From assembly GCA_007859835.1 (NCBI GenBank), contig SJPJ01000001.1:4483026-4547025 (forward strand): a stretch of 64,000 nucleotides of DNA, given 5' to 3'. The stretch is from Novipirellula herctigrandis (GTDB lineage: Bacteria; Planctomycetota; Planctomycetia; Pirellulales; Pirellulaceae). This document shows, piece by piece, positions 27,940 through 36,356 of the stretch. Every line of letters starts with the position of its first letter. The first letter of the stretch is position 1. The notes beneath the pieces were generated by a model. The model saw only the letters and a program-made list of their open reading frames with translations, searched no databases and was not told the DNA's origin. The translations under genes and the position numbers were made by a program.

Positions 27940-28917
27940 CGCAACAGTGCCCCAAGTTGAAATCAAAAAAGTGTGTTCGTTTTGTCAATCACGACGCTCA
28001 ATCGAAGGTCTTATGCCTAGATTGAGCGTCCGCTTATTGGAAGCATAGGCCACTCATTTGCATTGGATTCGTCGGTAGGCTGCGACAAAACCGCACATCG
28101 TTTTTGGGTTGCCAAACGATTTCATGTGCTCGAAGAAGAGGGTGTCCGGGAGCATCGGCCGTCCCCCAAATTCGCACGTGATAGGATGTTACCAATGCCA
28201 TTGGTTTCTCAGGCGTTGTCCCCTTCGTCGGGCGAGCGGGGGTTGAGGTTGTGTCGATATAATGGATACCGCAGACGAAAGCTTCAAAACGGAAGTAAGA
28301 TTGGCAACGCGTGGTTTCTGTATCGGGGGTTGCGTTAACTTGGCTTGGTATCATGCAAAATTGGTGGTTGATGTTATAAGGAGTGATTGAAAATGGAGGC
28401 GATGTTGTCCAACGCTCTAACAAATCAAATGTTCAACCACTCAGCGCGGATCGAGGGCACAACCGTCTCTGCCATTTTTTGACACCGAATCAACGCCTTG
28501 GATCTCAAGCGGCGACTCCGCAACACCCTTGCCCCAGGCGCGATTGCGTAATGACTTGCTCGACTATATGACCCGACTACTACCGTTCAGGCTGGGGGGG
28601 GACTTGCTGAGGACGGCGGCCGGAATTTGGAACAAGCATCGTTTGGTTGGCATGTGGTGGCATTGCAATAATGAGTCTGCACCGGCGCGACCGAAACTGG
28701 TTATTGTGTTTTTCCGCGGTGCACCCATGCAGAGCGGTGCACCCATACAGAAATGAGCGTCTTTGAAATCGAACTCAATCAACCAAACTAAGGGAGGCAA
28801 TATTGGATCGGATCTTCGATATAATTCGACCAATTAGAACTCGCGTCTCGAACTGCAGCGACGACTGATTATGATAGGGGGTTACTCAGAGACCACTCTT
28901 CAAATCAGCTGCCCATC
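27940..28917. other. Long intergenic region between chemoreceptor and receptor kinase
   Basis: This 978-bp gap separates divergent genes and should contain both promoters. Open frames such as 28034-28423 (minus), 28063-28338 (plus) and one running to 28756 (plus) show no family pattern, and I do not call them genes. A TATAAT-like box (28820 region) and an 18-bp tandem repeat (28716-28751) are visible. The stretch may include decayed genes or an unrecognised RNA. Confidence 0.5.
28716..28751. repeat. 18-bp direct tandem repeat
   Basis: GCGGTGCACCCATGCAGA (28716-28733) is followed directly by a second copy with one or two changes (28734-28751). Each copy contains the palindrome GGTGCACC, so the pair could be two adjacent binding sites. 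Confidence 0.7.
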
Positions 28918-31152
28918 ATGAACCCACTCAACTTGTTTCGCCGGTCTCGCCGCAAGACCGACCACCCGAATGCTCACATGACCTGGGCGTCGCGAAGTGT
29001 GGCAAAGACGGTTGCTCGCACGGGATTGTTCCTGAAGAAACAGCTTTGGGTCTGGCCAATTGTTGCCGTCATAATGCTGTCGACGATCGGCTATTTTGTG
29101 CAAAATGCGATCGAAGCGACGATCAAGGGCAATGTACATGCTGGACTTCTGAGTTTTGTCAACATTGAAACAGAGATGCTTGAAAAATGGTTTATGGTGC
29201 AGGAATCGACAGCGGAGTCTTTGGCCAATGATGCAACGGTGCGTAACACGGTCTACGCATTGCTTGAGAAAGACGAAACATCCGAGTTGGGGACGAAGGT
29301 CCAAAAACTTGAAGCTCAGCGAAAACTCGCAGACGAACTCGCTCCTGCCCTCTCGGCTCACGACTTTGCCGGCTTTCTATTGGTTGATAAAGCAAACCGA
29401 GTGGTAGCTTCGTCACACGCAGCAATCGTTGGCGAACAGGATGTTCCGGAGTACGAGTCTTTTACCGAACGGGCACTCAACGGCGAATCATTTGTGTCGC
29501 CACCATTTTCGAGTGTCGTGATGATGAAGGATGCGGATGGCCGATCGCGGATGGGAGTGCCCACGATGTACGCTTGCTCTCCGGTGCGAGATCAGTCATT
29601 TCAAGTGATCGCTGTATTGGCACTACAAGTTCGACCAGAACGCGAGTTCACTCAGATTTTGCAGCTCGGGCAAGTGGGCGATTCAGGCGAAACGTATGCC
29701 TTCAATTCCGAAGGGGTAATGGTCAGCAATAGCCGCTTCGATGAATCACTCATTCTTCTTGGCCTCTTGCCTGATCAACCCAGCTCTAGATCAATGCTTC
29801 AGTTGATGATTCGCGATCCTGGCGATGATATGACCAAAGGATTTCGTCCTAATGTACGGCGATCGCAATTGCCTTTGACGGTCATGGCTTCTGACGCCAT
29901 CGCAGGTAACGAAAACGTCAATGTTGAAGGCTATCGTGATTATCGTGGTGTTCCGGTGATCGGAGCTTGGCGCTGGCTTCCGAAATACAAAATCGGAGTG
30001 GCAATTGAAGTTGACACGGCACAATCGTTCCGCCCCTTGGTTATTCTGCAAAGAACATTCCTTTTTATCTATAGTTTGCTGATTCTCAGCGCCATCGCAA
30101 TCTTTGTGTTTACGTTGATTGTCGCTCGCTTGCAACGACTATCGCGCGAGGCGGTGATCGAAGCCCAGCAACTCGGCCAATACACTCTTGAAGAGAAACT
30201 TGGTGAAGGTGGCATGGGGGTTGTCTACAAGGGACATCATTCGATGCTACGACGTCCAACTGCAATCAAACTGTTGCATGCCGAAAAAGTAAACGAGACA
30301 TCCATCGCACGCTTCGAACGCGAGGTACAGATCACTTGTCAACTCAATCATGCCAACACGATCGCGATCTATGATTACGGGCGTACTCCCGAAGGTGTCT
30401 TTTATTACGCGATGGAGTATCTCGATGGCATTGATTTACAGGATCTTGTGAACACCTACGGCCCACAATCCGAAGCCAGGGTGATTCATGTTTTGTTGCA
30501 GATGTGCGGTTCGCTCTACGAAGCTCACTCACAAGGGTTGGTTCATCGCGATATCAAGCCTGCGAACGTGATGTTGAATCGCCGTGGTTGTGAACCGGAC
30601 GTCGTGAAAGTACTCGACTTTGGTTTAGTCAAAGCGATTGAACAATCTGAGGACGCTCGCCATATTGCCGAGGGGTCGCTAACGGGAACGCCGCTCTATA
30701 TGTCGCCTGAATCAATCCAAGCCCCTCTGTCGGTCGATGCACGATCAGATATCTACGCGGTTGGTGCGGTTGGCTATTTCTTGCTGACAGGTCATCCGGT
30801 CTTCGAGGCTTCGAACCTTGTTGATCTGTGTCAAAAGCACATTGATGAGTCGCCTGTTCCTGCGTCGAAGCGAGGCAATATCAAAGTATCAAATCAGCTT
30901 GAGGACGCTCTGATGAGTTGTTTAGAAAAATCACGAGCGAAGCGGCCGCAAACTGCGAGGGATTTGTCACTTTTGCTTTCCGCCTGCACGGCAGCCGGGC
31001 AATGGTCAATCGCCGATGGTGACCGTTGGTGGGGCCGACACGAACGCGGTTCTCAAGCGGATGCCAATAACACGTTGACGCAGAAGTCATCCGTGGTTGT
31101 GGAAGCGACCTTGGATCAAACGACGGACATTACGGCGCAAGATGATCAATGA
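28918..31152 (+). CDS. Transmembrane Ser/Thr protein kinase with N-terminal Cache sensor
   Basis: In the 744-residue protein a basic N-terminus leads into TM1 (about 42-62). A 310-residue extracytoplasmic sensor follows with Cache features (L-V-D-K-A-N-R-V-V-A-S-S and G-D-S-G-E-T-Y-A-F-N-S-E-G), then TM2 (about 378-402). The C-terminal Hanks-type kinase has Gly loop G-E-G-G-M-G-V-V-Y, K451, catalytic D545 in H-R-D-I-K-P-A-N and D567 in D-F-G, so it should be active. The order is sensor first and kinase last, the reverse of PASTA kinases. A Ser/Thr/Gln/Asp-rich tail of about 60 residues may be an autophosphorylation region. It is divergent from the chemoreceptor, which also has Cache-like modules. 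Confidence 0.92.
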   Translation: MNPLNLFRRSRRKTDHPNAHMTWASRSVAKTVARTGLFLKKQLWVWPIVAVIMLSTIGYFVQNAIEATIKGNVHAGLLSFVNIETEMLEKWFMVQESTAESLANDATVRNTVYALLEKDETSELGTKVQKLEAQRKLADELAPALSAHDFAGFLLVDKANRVVASSHAAIVGEQDVPEYESFTERALNGESFVSPPFSSVVMMKDADGRSRMGVPTMYACSPVRDQSFQVIAVLALQVRPEREFTQILQLGQVGDSGETYAFNSEGVMVSNSRFDESLILLGLLPDQPSSRSMLQLMIRDPGDDMTKGFRPNVRRSQLPLTVMASDAIAGNENVNVEGYRDYRGVPVIGAWRWLPKYKIGVAIEVDTAQSFRPLVILQRTFLFIYSLLILSAIAIFVFTLIVARLQRLSREAVIEAQQLGQYTLEEKLGEGGMGVVYKGHHSMLRRPTAIKLLHAEKVNETSIARFEREVQITCQLNHANTIAIYDYGRTPEGVFYYAMEYLDGIDLQDLVNTYGPQSEARVIHVLLQMCGSLYEAHSQGLVHRDIKPANVMLNRRGCEPDVVKVLDFGLVKAIEQSEDARHIAEGSLTGTPLYMSPESIQAPLSVDARSDIYAVGAVGYFLLTGHPVFEASNLVDLCQKHIDESPVPASKRGNIKVSNQLEDALMSCLEKSRAKRPQTARDLSLLLSACTAAGQWSIADGDRWWGRHERGSQADANNTLTQKSSVVVEATLDQTTDITAQDDQ

Positions 31153-31273
31153 TGCCTCCTGCCCTTTGTTTCCTTGCGGTCCGGTGGACAAGGCAATCGG
31201 CCCAGCAGTGAAAGCAATGGCGTTTAGCAAGCGAGCCAAGATCGATTTCGTCGTGATTTCACGGCTCGCCGAG

Positions 31274-32653
31274 CTAGGGAAGGATGTAGTTGGTCCATGC
31301 GTCCATACGTAACATAACACGGCGAATGACGTGAGTGGGTTGCATCGAATCCGTATAGATTGCGGCCGTTCCTTTTGTCCCGCCGCCTAGCATCACGGGA
31401 TCAATCGAGTCATTTTCGATATCGAGAACAACGCCGAAAGGTTCTGCCTCTTGGCTAGTCGTGAGCGGCGAGATTTGCCCCGACGGTTGTATTTGACCGG
31501 ATGATGTAATGTTGACGACGCGATTCACCGTAGCGTCAAAAACCTTTCCCGGATACATTTTGAAAGTGACCTCTGCTTTTTGTCCTGGACGGACATGTCG
31601 CAACGCGAACTGTTGAACAGTAACCACAATCTCGATCTTTTCATGGTCAACGAACGCCATCCATGAACGCATTGGCAAGTTGGCCACACGTTGTCCAGGA
31701 CGCAGCGTCGCGTAGGCCACATGCCCTTTGGATGGAGCCCGCACGGTCGTTTGGTCCAAATCATATTGAGCAGCAGCGAGCTGTGCTCGCACATCCGCTA
31801 CACTGGTATGCTCGTCGCCAATCATCGAATCGGCTGCAAGTCTTGCCTCCAGTGCAACCGCCATGACACGCGGCAGTTCCGCGTCCACCAGTTGCTTCAG
31901 TTGCAGATTCACTCCCCTGGCATTTGCCCGTTCTGCGTCCAATTTGGAACGAACTCCTGACAGGTTCTGCTCGGCGGATTGCTGGTCAGACTCCGCTGAA
32001 TTGAGTTGGCTCAATAGTCCCGTGTATTGTACTTCCGTCCGATCCACTTCCGATTTTGACCCCGCGTCTTGAGCAAGTAATTCTTTTCGTCGGTTCAACT
32101 CCCGCTCTCCCGCGGCGACTTGGACCTTTAGGTCTGCAACCAACTGCGTCACTTTTCTAAGTTTCGACTGGGCCTGCTGCAGCTCTGTTTCAGCGACTTC
32201 GACCTTAGCCGTCGATGCTTCGATATCGGTCTTTCGGATGTCGATTTCATCGTTGGTCTTTCTGACCGCATTATAAGCGGCATCGGCAGAAGCCTCCAAT
32301 CTTTCAACATTCTGAATCGCAGCGCCGAGTTGAGCATTTAAGCGGTCAACGGCGGCTTGGTAGGGCACCGGGTCAATTTGGAACAGCACGTCTCCGGGGG
32401 CTAGGGTGGCAAGTGGCTCAACAGGAACCTCAATGACTTCACCGCTTACGTTAGGGACAATTTCAACGACCGGTTGAAGAACGTTCACATTCCCACCGGG
32501 GGCTCCCCATTGCATCGGCAGGAACAGAGCGACGAACAGCAGCAGCATCCAAATTAATGGCGAGAGCTTCCAAAACAAATTCAATTTGATCAAGCCGAAC
32601 CTGACCGCGCCGGCCAATGCAGCAACGTAGAGGAGCGTCAGAAAGACAATCAT
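31274..32653 (-). CDS. HlyD-family membrane fusion protein (YibH/YiaV-like)
   Basis: I place the start at ATG 32653 (MIVFLTLLYVAALAGAVRFG), because E. coli YibH/YiaV begin with the same two-helix pattern; the frame stays open to 32791 but overlaps the upstream gene. The 459-residue protein has two membrane helices (about 1-55), a biotinyl-lipoyl-like half (I-V-P-N-V-S-G-E-V, G-D-V-L-F-Q-I-D-P), a long coiled-coil hairpin (about 105-265) and the second half with V-R-A-P-S-K-G-H-V. The C-terminal beta barrel contains F-K-M-Y-P-G-K-V-F. Such proteins bridge inner-membrane pumps to the outer membrane. The partner just upstream is a DUF3302 protein; no pump gene is near. Confidence 0.9.
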   Translation of the reverse strand: MIVFLTLLYVAALAGAVRFGLIKLNLFWKLSPLIWMLLLFVALFLPMQWGAPGGNVNVLQPVVEIVPNVSGEVIEVPVEPLATLAPGDVLFQIDPVPYQAAVDRLNAQLGAAIQNVERLEASADAAYNAVRKTNDEIDIRKTDIEASTAKVEVAETELQQAQSKLRKVTQLVADLKVQVAAGERELNRRKELLAQDAGSKSEVDRTEVQYTGLLSQLNSAESDQQSAEQNLSGVRSKLDAERANARGVNLQLKQLVDAELPRVMAVALEARLAADSMIGDEHTSVADVRAQLAAAQYDLDQTTVRAPSKGHVAYATLRPGQRVANLPMRSWMAFVDHEKIEIVVTVQQFALRHVRPGQKAEVTFKMYPGKVFDATVNRVVNITSSGQIQPSGQISPLTTSQEAEPFGVVLDIENDSIDPVMLGGGTKGTAAIYTDSMQPTHVIRRVMLRMDAWTNYILP

Positions 32654-32679
32654 CGAAAAAAGACTCCCGCGTCGTCGAG

Positions 32680-32931
32680 TTATTGAAAATTGGGATTCGT
32701 ATCGGGCGTCTTGGTAGTATCGGACGCATTGGTATAGGCCCAGATAAAGGCGATCGGACAAAGGAGTCCCATCGTCAAAACCCCAAACCATCCACAGACA
32801 CTGATCGCTTCCGCTTGAGGGTGGTTTCGCTCACGGGCAATTCGCCCAGGTAGCATGCCAACGATTACCCAAACCGCGACGGCTGCAGCACATAGAACCA
32901 AAAGAACAATGAGAGCAAAGATATCTAGCAT
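32680..32931 (-). CDS. DUF3302 small inner-membrane protein (YibI/YiaW-like)
   Basis: The 83-residue protein has two hydrophobic helices (about 3-28 and 46-66) joined by G-R-I-A-x-x-R-x-H-P-Q-A-E-A-I. This is the hallmark loop of DUF3302 proteins such as E. coli YiaW and YibI. It lies 26 bp upstream of the HlyD-like gene in the same orientation, the same pairing as yibI-yibH and yiaW-yiaV. Its role is unknown; probably it assists the fusion protein in the inner membrane. The Pro/Thr/Asn-rich C-terminus is short. Confidence 0.85.
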   Translation of the reverse strand: MLDIFALIVLLVLCAAAVAVWVIVGMLPGRIARERNHPQAEAISVCGWFGVLTMGLLCPIAFIWAYTNASDTTKTPDTNPNFQ

Positions 32932-33085
32932 GAACTTGTCCTATTGATTTCGAAAAGCGGCTTGGGATGTGTTCAGAAACTCGTCTTCCAAGCCGTCAAA
33001 TTGCAAGCTCTCGTAATCGTAACACATTCGGTTGCGTTTATGTGAACATTCGGTGTTGTGAACCTTTATGGTCGTGCGCACGGAA

Positions 33086-33250
33086 TCATAAGAGCGGGCT
33101 GGCAAGTCGCATTGCGATTTTGAGGAACCGTTCGCTCCACGAAAGTTGTTCCCATTGTTGATCTTGGAGCAGTTTCGCTTTGTCGATGCAGGACTTCGAA
33201 AGCGGGGTCAGTTCGCTCGCGAAGTCGTCGTTATAAACGAATAACGCCAC
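33086..33250 (-). pseudogene. C-terminal remnant of a cardiolipin synthase-like (phospholipase D family) gene
   Basis: Read on the minus strand from 33250, 54 codons remain open to TGA at 33088-33086. They give VALFVYNDDFASEL, then a helical stretch and the ending R-L-A-S-P-L-L. Cardiolipin synthases end in this way: after the second HKD motif comes N-x-E-V-A-L-x-V-Y-x-x-D-F-A, about 40 residues later R-x-x-S-P-L-L. Just upstream in frame is A-L-N followed by TAA, where the family has R-L-N-[FY]-E-V, and beyond that similarity stops. So only the tail of the gene is left, with a stop at the join. Neither HKD catalytic motif is present. The decayed IS about 330 bp away may have caused the loss. 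Confidence 0.65.
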
Positions 33251-33576
33251 TTGTTAATTCAACGCCTCCCGCGCGGAGTCGCCCGGGTTGATACACCTTC
33301 CACCAAGGTCGCGCGCCGAGAGCATCGATCAATCGTCGGCAACGGACACCTCGCTTTGCTGTTTGAATGACAGCTTTTGGCACGTCGTAGGGCGTTCATT
33401 GTTTAGCATAGGAGCTCTATTTGGCCGATGCCGACGCCGTGGTCTCGCGCTACGGTTTACGCAAAAAAGACGTTGGCTCTCGGCTAAGGAGTCGACCGAG
33501 GGGATTCCGTATTTTGCCGACTAACAAGCTGTGACCACTGCGGTTTGATTTTTTGTTTCTTTCCTGGGGCAAGAAG
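33251..33576. other. Non-coding region between cardiolipin synthase remnant and IS
   Basis: These 326 bp contain a plus-strand open frame (33288-33524) whose translation is Arg/Ser-rich and resembles no family. I see no promoter or repeat. It is probably decayed sequence between two broken elements. Confidence 0.45.
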
Positions 33577-33604
33577 GGGTGCATGACAAGGTTTGCTAGG
33601 ATTG
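33577..33604. repeat. Left inverted end of the insertion sequence
   Basis: GGGTGCATGAC (33577-33587) followed by AAGGTTTGCTAGGATTG. The first 11 bases are a perfect complement of 35226-35236; the inner part matches with a gap. Confidence 0.65.
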
Positions 33605-33664
33605 GGTGAGTATGGTCTTACGGCGGCGATGGCGGAAGCCATCATTTCGGACGCCTCGGCGTTT

Positions 33665-35106
33665 TTAGAAAGCTCCGCGGCCGTGCGTTTCGCTCAGGTC
33701 GTCGGCTTTGAGTTGAAGCAGCGGTTCGAGTGACTCGTCTCGCCAGAACTTCTCGGTCCTTTTAATCCGTTTGTTGATTTGTTTCTGTGTCGATTCCACC
33801 GGCGATGTTGTGATCGGAAGCCCTGACTTGCGATCTTCAGCGTATTTCAATCGCTCGGCATTGTTGCTCAGACAGGTGATCGCTCGGCGAATGGCTTCCG
33901 GGACTTCTTCTTGCCCAACTGCGATTCTCTGGAGCGCAGCGATCACCCGATCCACATCGCCAGACCATACCCAGCTAAGCCAATCCAGATACAACGACCA
34001 ACCGTCTTCGATCCGTCCATGAGAAGCGATCGCCGCACCATCTACGTAGCTCAACGCATGCATCAAATCCGTGATCGACGTGTAGTGTGAAAAGTGAGTG
34101 GACCACAGCGACCAGTTCACTTTCAAACCGTCGGCTATGAACGCTTTGGACTTCGCCTTGTTGAACCCCCGAGCGAACGCTTCGCCAGCCATCGCCTCGC
34201 CCAAGTGATCGTAACCGCGACGAGTGGCAACAATCGTTTTGACCAATGGCTCACCGCCGCTCCAACGTGGCTTCTAAGATCGTTTTTTTCCCCGCCACTG
34301 AATCGTCTTTCGTTTCTTCAGCGGTCTGCTTGGATATTTCTGTCGGACTCACTTGCGAACTCTCCTCCCCTTCTTCGGCGGAGCCAGCCGGCGTGTGAGG
34401 CCGGTGGATTTCGTTAAGTTTTGGTACCCCCCACAGAGAATCCTTTAAGCACTCAGGCACCTCGGGCGTGGGATCTTCGCTGCCGGGAGTCGATCGATAG
34501 GTCTGCAGAACAGCCGTCTGGGTTTCTCGCCACCAACGATGCTTTTTGTTGGCCGGTTTCTCGTTGCCCCAATAGTCGTCTCGCACTTGCACCCGTCCGC
34601 CATCCCACTGAATCACCGCGACGCGGTTGTCCCACGCGTTGGCCGGAGCATCGTCGCTTTGGCCGTGTTGTTGATCGCGGATGCTGGCCGAAGTGTAGGC
34701 GTCGATGCGCTCCTGCTGTTCGTCGCGTCGCTCGCTGCCGATGCGAATGGCGATGCGAATGGCGATGCGCTTACACTGCTTGACTGAGACCTTCAGTTCG
34801 GCAAGATCTTCCAGCCTGCGACTTGCTTCGGCGTAAGAAGGGTTGCGAGCGATGCTGCGGCTTTCGCTCCTGCATCGGCCCACTACATTTCTCGCACATC
34901 GTTGGGACAGTGGCTTGCCGGGCCTGTTTGGCGAGTAGCTCGCTCATGACCAGCCGAGTGACCTGATCGACCTGCTCGATGGTCAGTTCTTCGATGGTCA
35001 TCAGGTTAGCGTTAGCGAGATCGGGCAGCTTACCGCTGACCAGCAACCGCTCAACAACGAGGCTAGCAATTTCGTCTGCGGTGGGACTATTTCGGGCCGA
35101 TTCCAT
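33665..35106 (-). pseudogene. Frameshifted ISKra4-like transposase
   Basis: Three overlapping minus-strand frames together make one transposase. The N-terminal piece runs from 35106 to about 34850 (A-D-E-I-A-S-L-V-V-E-R-L-L, then C-x2-C in M-C-E-K-C). The middle piece lies at about 34880-34251 (I-Q-W-D-G-G-R-V-Q-V-R and W-W-R-E-T-Q). The C-terminal piece is 34246-33665 (V-A-T-R-R-G-Y-D-H-L-G-E-A, I-A-D-G-L-K-V-N-W, and near the end S-P-V-E-S-T-Q-K-Q-I-N). The C-terminal part has the layout of ISKra4-family transposases. Frames change near 34870 and just before 34250 (the middle frame stops at TGA 34253-34251), so no full-length enzyme can be made without two shifts. Confidence 0.8.
34739..34769 (-). 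repeat. 12-bp tandem repeat inside the broken transposase
   Basis: CGATGCGAATGG occurs at 34739-34750 and 34751-34762, followed by CGATGCG. It encodes alternating R-I-A-I units and lies between the first and second transposase pieces, so slippage may have expanded it after inactivation. Confidence 0.75.
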
Positions 35107-35194
35107 GGCAATTCACCTTCGCGTGTCCTCTAAAACTCCCAGCCTTCCAAACTGCACGCCTCTGGTTGTAAATCCAAACCAATTTCAAGCCGAG

Positions 35195-35236
35195 CACAAT
35201 CCTTGCCGCAAACCCGGTCAGCCCGGTCATGCACCC
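35195..35236. repeat. Right inverted end of the insertion sequence
   Basis: The outer 11 bases GTCATGCACCC (35226-35236) are the exact complement of the left end. The inner CAATCCTTGCCGCAAACC (35197-35214) matches the inner left block with differences. Confidence 0.65.
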
Positions 35237-35369
35237 AATTGCGCAATTGCGGCTGCAAAAATTTGGTCTTGCTACCAAGCGGATCTTTTTTCTAGTGTCC
35301 GTTCGTTTCACATCGACGCCCCCAAATACCACCCGCGTTAACCGCGTTTACCGGTAATGGAAACGAGTC

Positions 35370-36239
35370 ATGTCATTTACAGGTAGCAGCCCGAGCCCCA
35401 CCCAGAACCGCAGGTACCACCTGCTGGCGGTGACGTGGCTGCTTGCGATCATCGGGGGCTTGCAGGGCTGTAGTCAAAACCCCTACTTAGCCAATACAGC
35501 AGGGGGAACTTGGCAATTGCCGCAAAGCGTCGCTGTCAATCCGGCCGACGCACAAGTTGCCGAATTAAACCGTCGCGTTCAATTACTTGATGATAACAAC
35601 CGCCAATTGCATACCCAATTGGCTCAAAGCGAGCAGCAATCCCAAGTTTATCGCGACGAACTTAACTTGGTCCGTAGTCAATTATCCGACACAACACAAA
35701 GGCTCGAATCGACTGCAATTGCGGCGAAAGAAGCCGAAAAACGCGTTCGAGGCTTTCAGGCATCAACCCAAGTTCGTGCCGGAGCGACCATCCAAGCCAA
35801 TACGAACTTAATTCAATCGGCGAACCAACTCAATTTGGGCGGAATTCCTGTTGAAAAGAATGGCGATGTCATTCGCATCGTGATCCCTGCGGACCAGCTT
35901 TTTCAGCCTGGGACAACGCAGTTATTGCCGCAAGCGGCCACCGTCCTCGACCCGATCGCAGGTCAGCTTCGCCATTTATTTCCGCGTCAACGGATCGGCA
36001 TCGAAGGCTACACGGACGACGCACCTCTCTATGGTGGCCAAGTTGCCACTAGCCACCAATTGGCTGCGGGCCAATCCGCTTCGGTGCTTGAGTTTCTAAC
36101 CCGACGTGCTGGCATGCCCACGCAGCAACTCTTTACGGTTGCTCAGGGAGCGAACAATCCGCGACAACCCAATACAACGGCTCCGGGAAGAGCGGCGAAC
36201 CGACGTATCGAGCTCGTGATCTATCCCGAAACCTTCTAG
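35370..36239 (+). CDS. OmpA-family lipoprotein with a coiled coil
   Basis: The 289-residue protein has a basic N-terminus, a hydrophobic stretch and the lipobox G-L-Q-G-C near residue 34, so it should be a lipoprotein. A coiled coil follows (about 60-130, e.g. A-E-L-N-R-R-V-Q-L-L-D-D-N-N-R-Q-L). The C-terminal OmpA-like peptidoglycan-binding domain (about 165-285) has F-x-P-G-T-T-Q-L-L-P-Q-A, I-G-I-E-G-Y-T-D-D and N-R-R-I-E-L-V-I. It probably anchors the outer membrane or a complex to the cell wall. The gene begins about 130 bp beyond the IS end and shares no obvious operon with it. Confidence 0.88.
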   Translation: MSFTGSSPSPTQNRRYHLLAVTWLLAIIGGLQGCSQNPYLANTAGGTWQLPQSVAVNPADAQVAELNRRVQLLDDNNRQLHTQLAQSEQQSQVYRDELNLVRSQLSDTTQRLESTAIAAKEAEKRVRGFQASTQVRAGATIQANTNLIQSANQLNLGGIPVEKNGDVIRIVIPADQLFQPGTTQLLPQAATVLDPIAGQLRHLFPRQRIGIEGYTDDAPLYGGQVATSHQLAAGQSASVLEFLTRRAGMPTQQLFTVAQGANNPRQPNTTAPGRAANRRIELVIYPETF

Positions 36240-36356
36240 TTCATTGGCGTCTTACCGAGCCCGTGGTCGTAACCATTGTCGGCGGGTAAATTAGTGGCAT
36301 TGTCGCGTTTTGACGCAACGCCCCCCGGTCGTCGTTTCTCTCGGTATTTGGCCACA

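Larger units (their letters stand above)
33577..35236 (-). mobile_element. Degenerate insertion sequence, ISKra4-like, about 1.66 kb
   Basis: The element is bounded by imperfect inverted ends: GGGTGCATGAC at 33577-33587 and its exact complement at 35226-35236. Inside each lies a related block, GGTTTGC...GGATTG (33590-33604 and 35196-35214 inverted). Between them is one transposase gene split over three frames (33665-35106). The length and gene position fit ISKra4-family elements. I find no clear target duplication outside the ends, so the exact borders are uncertain or the flanks have changed. Confidence 0.65.

Noticed and set aside
28034..28756. Open frames in the chemoreceptor-kinase gap
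   Set aside because: No start with ribosome site, no family pattern, and composition unlike the neighbouring genes.
33288..33524. 78-codon plus-strand frame between the gene remnant and the IS
   Set aside because: Arg/Ser-rich translation without similarity to known proteins; probably decayed DNA.
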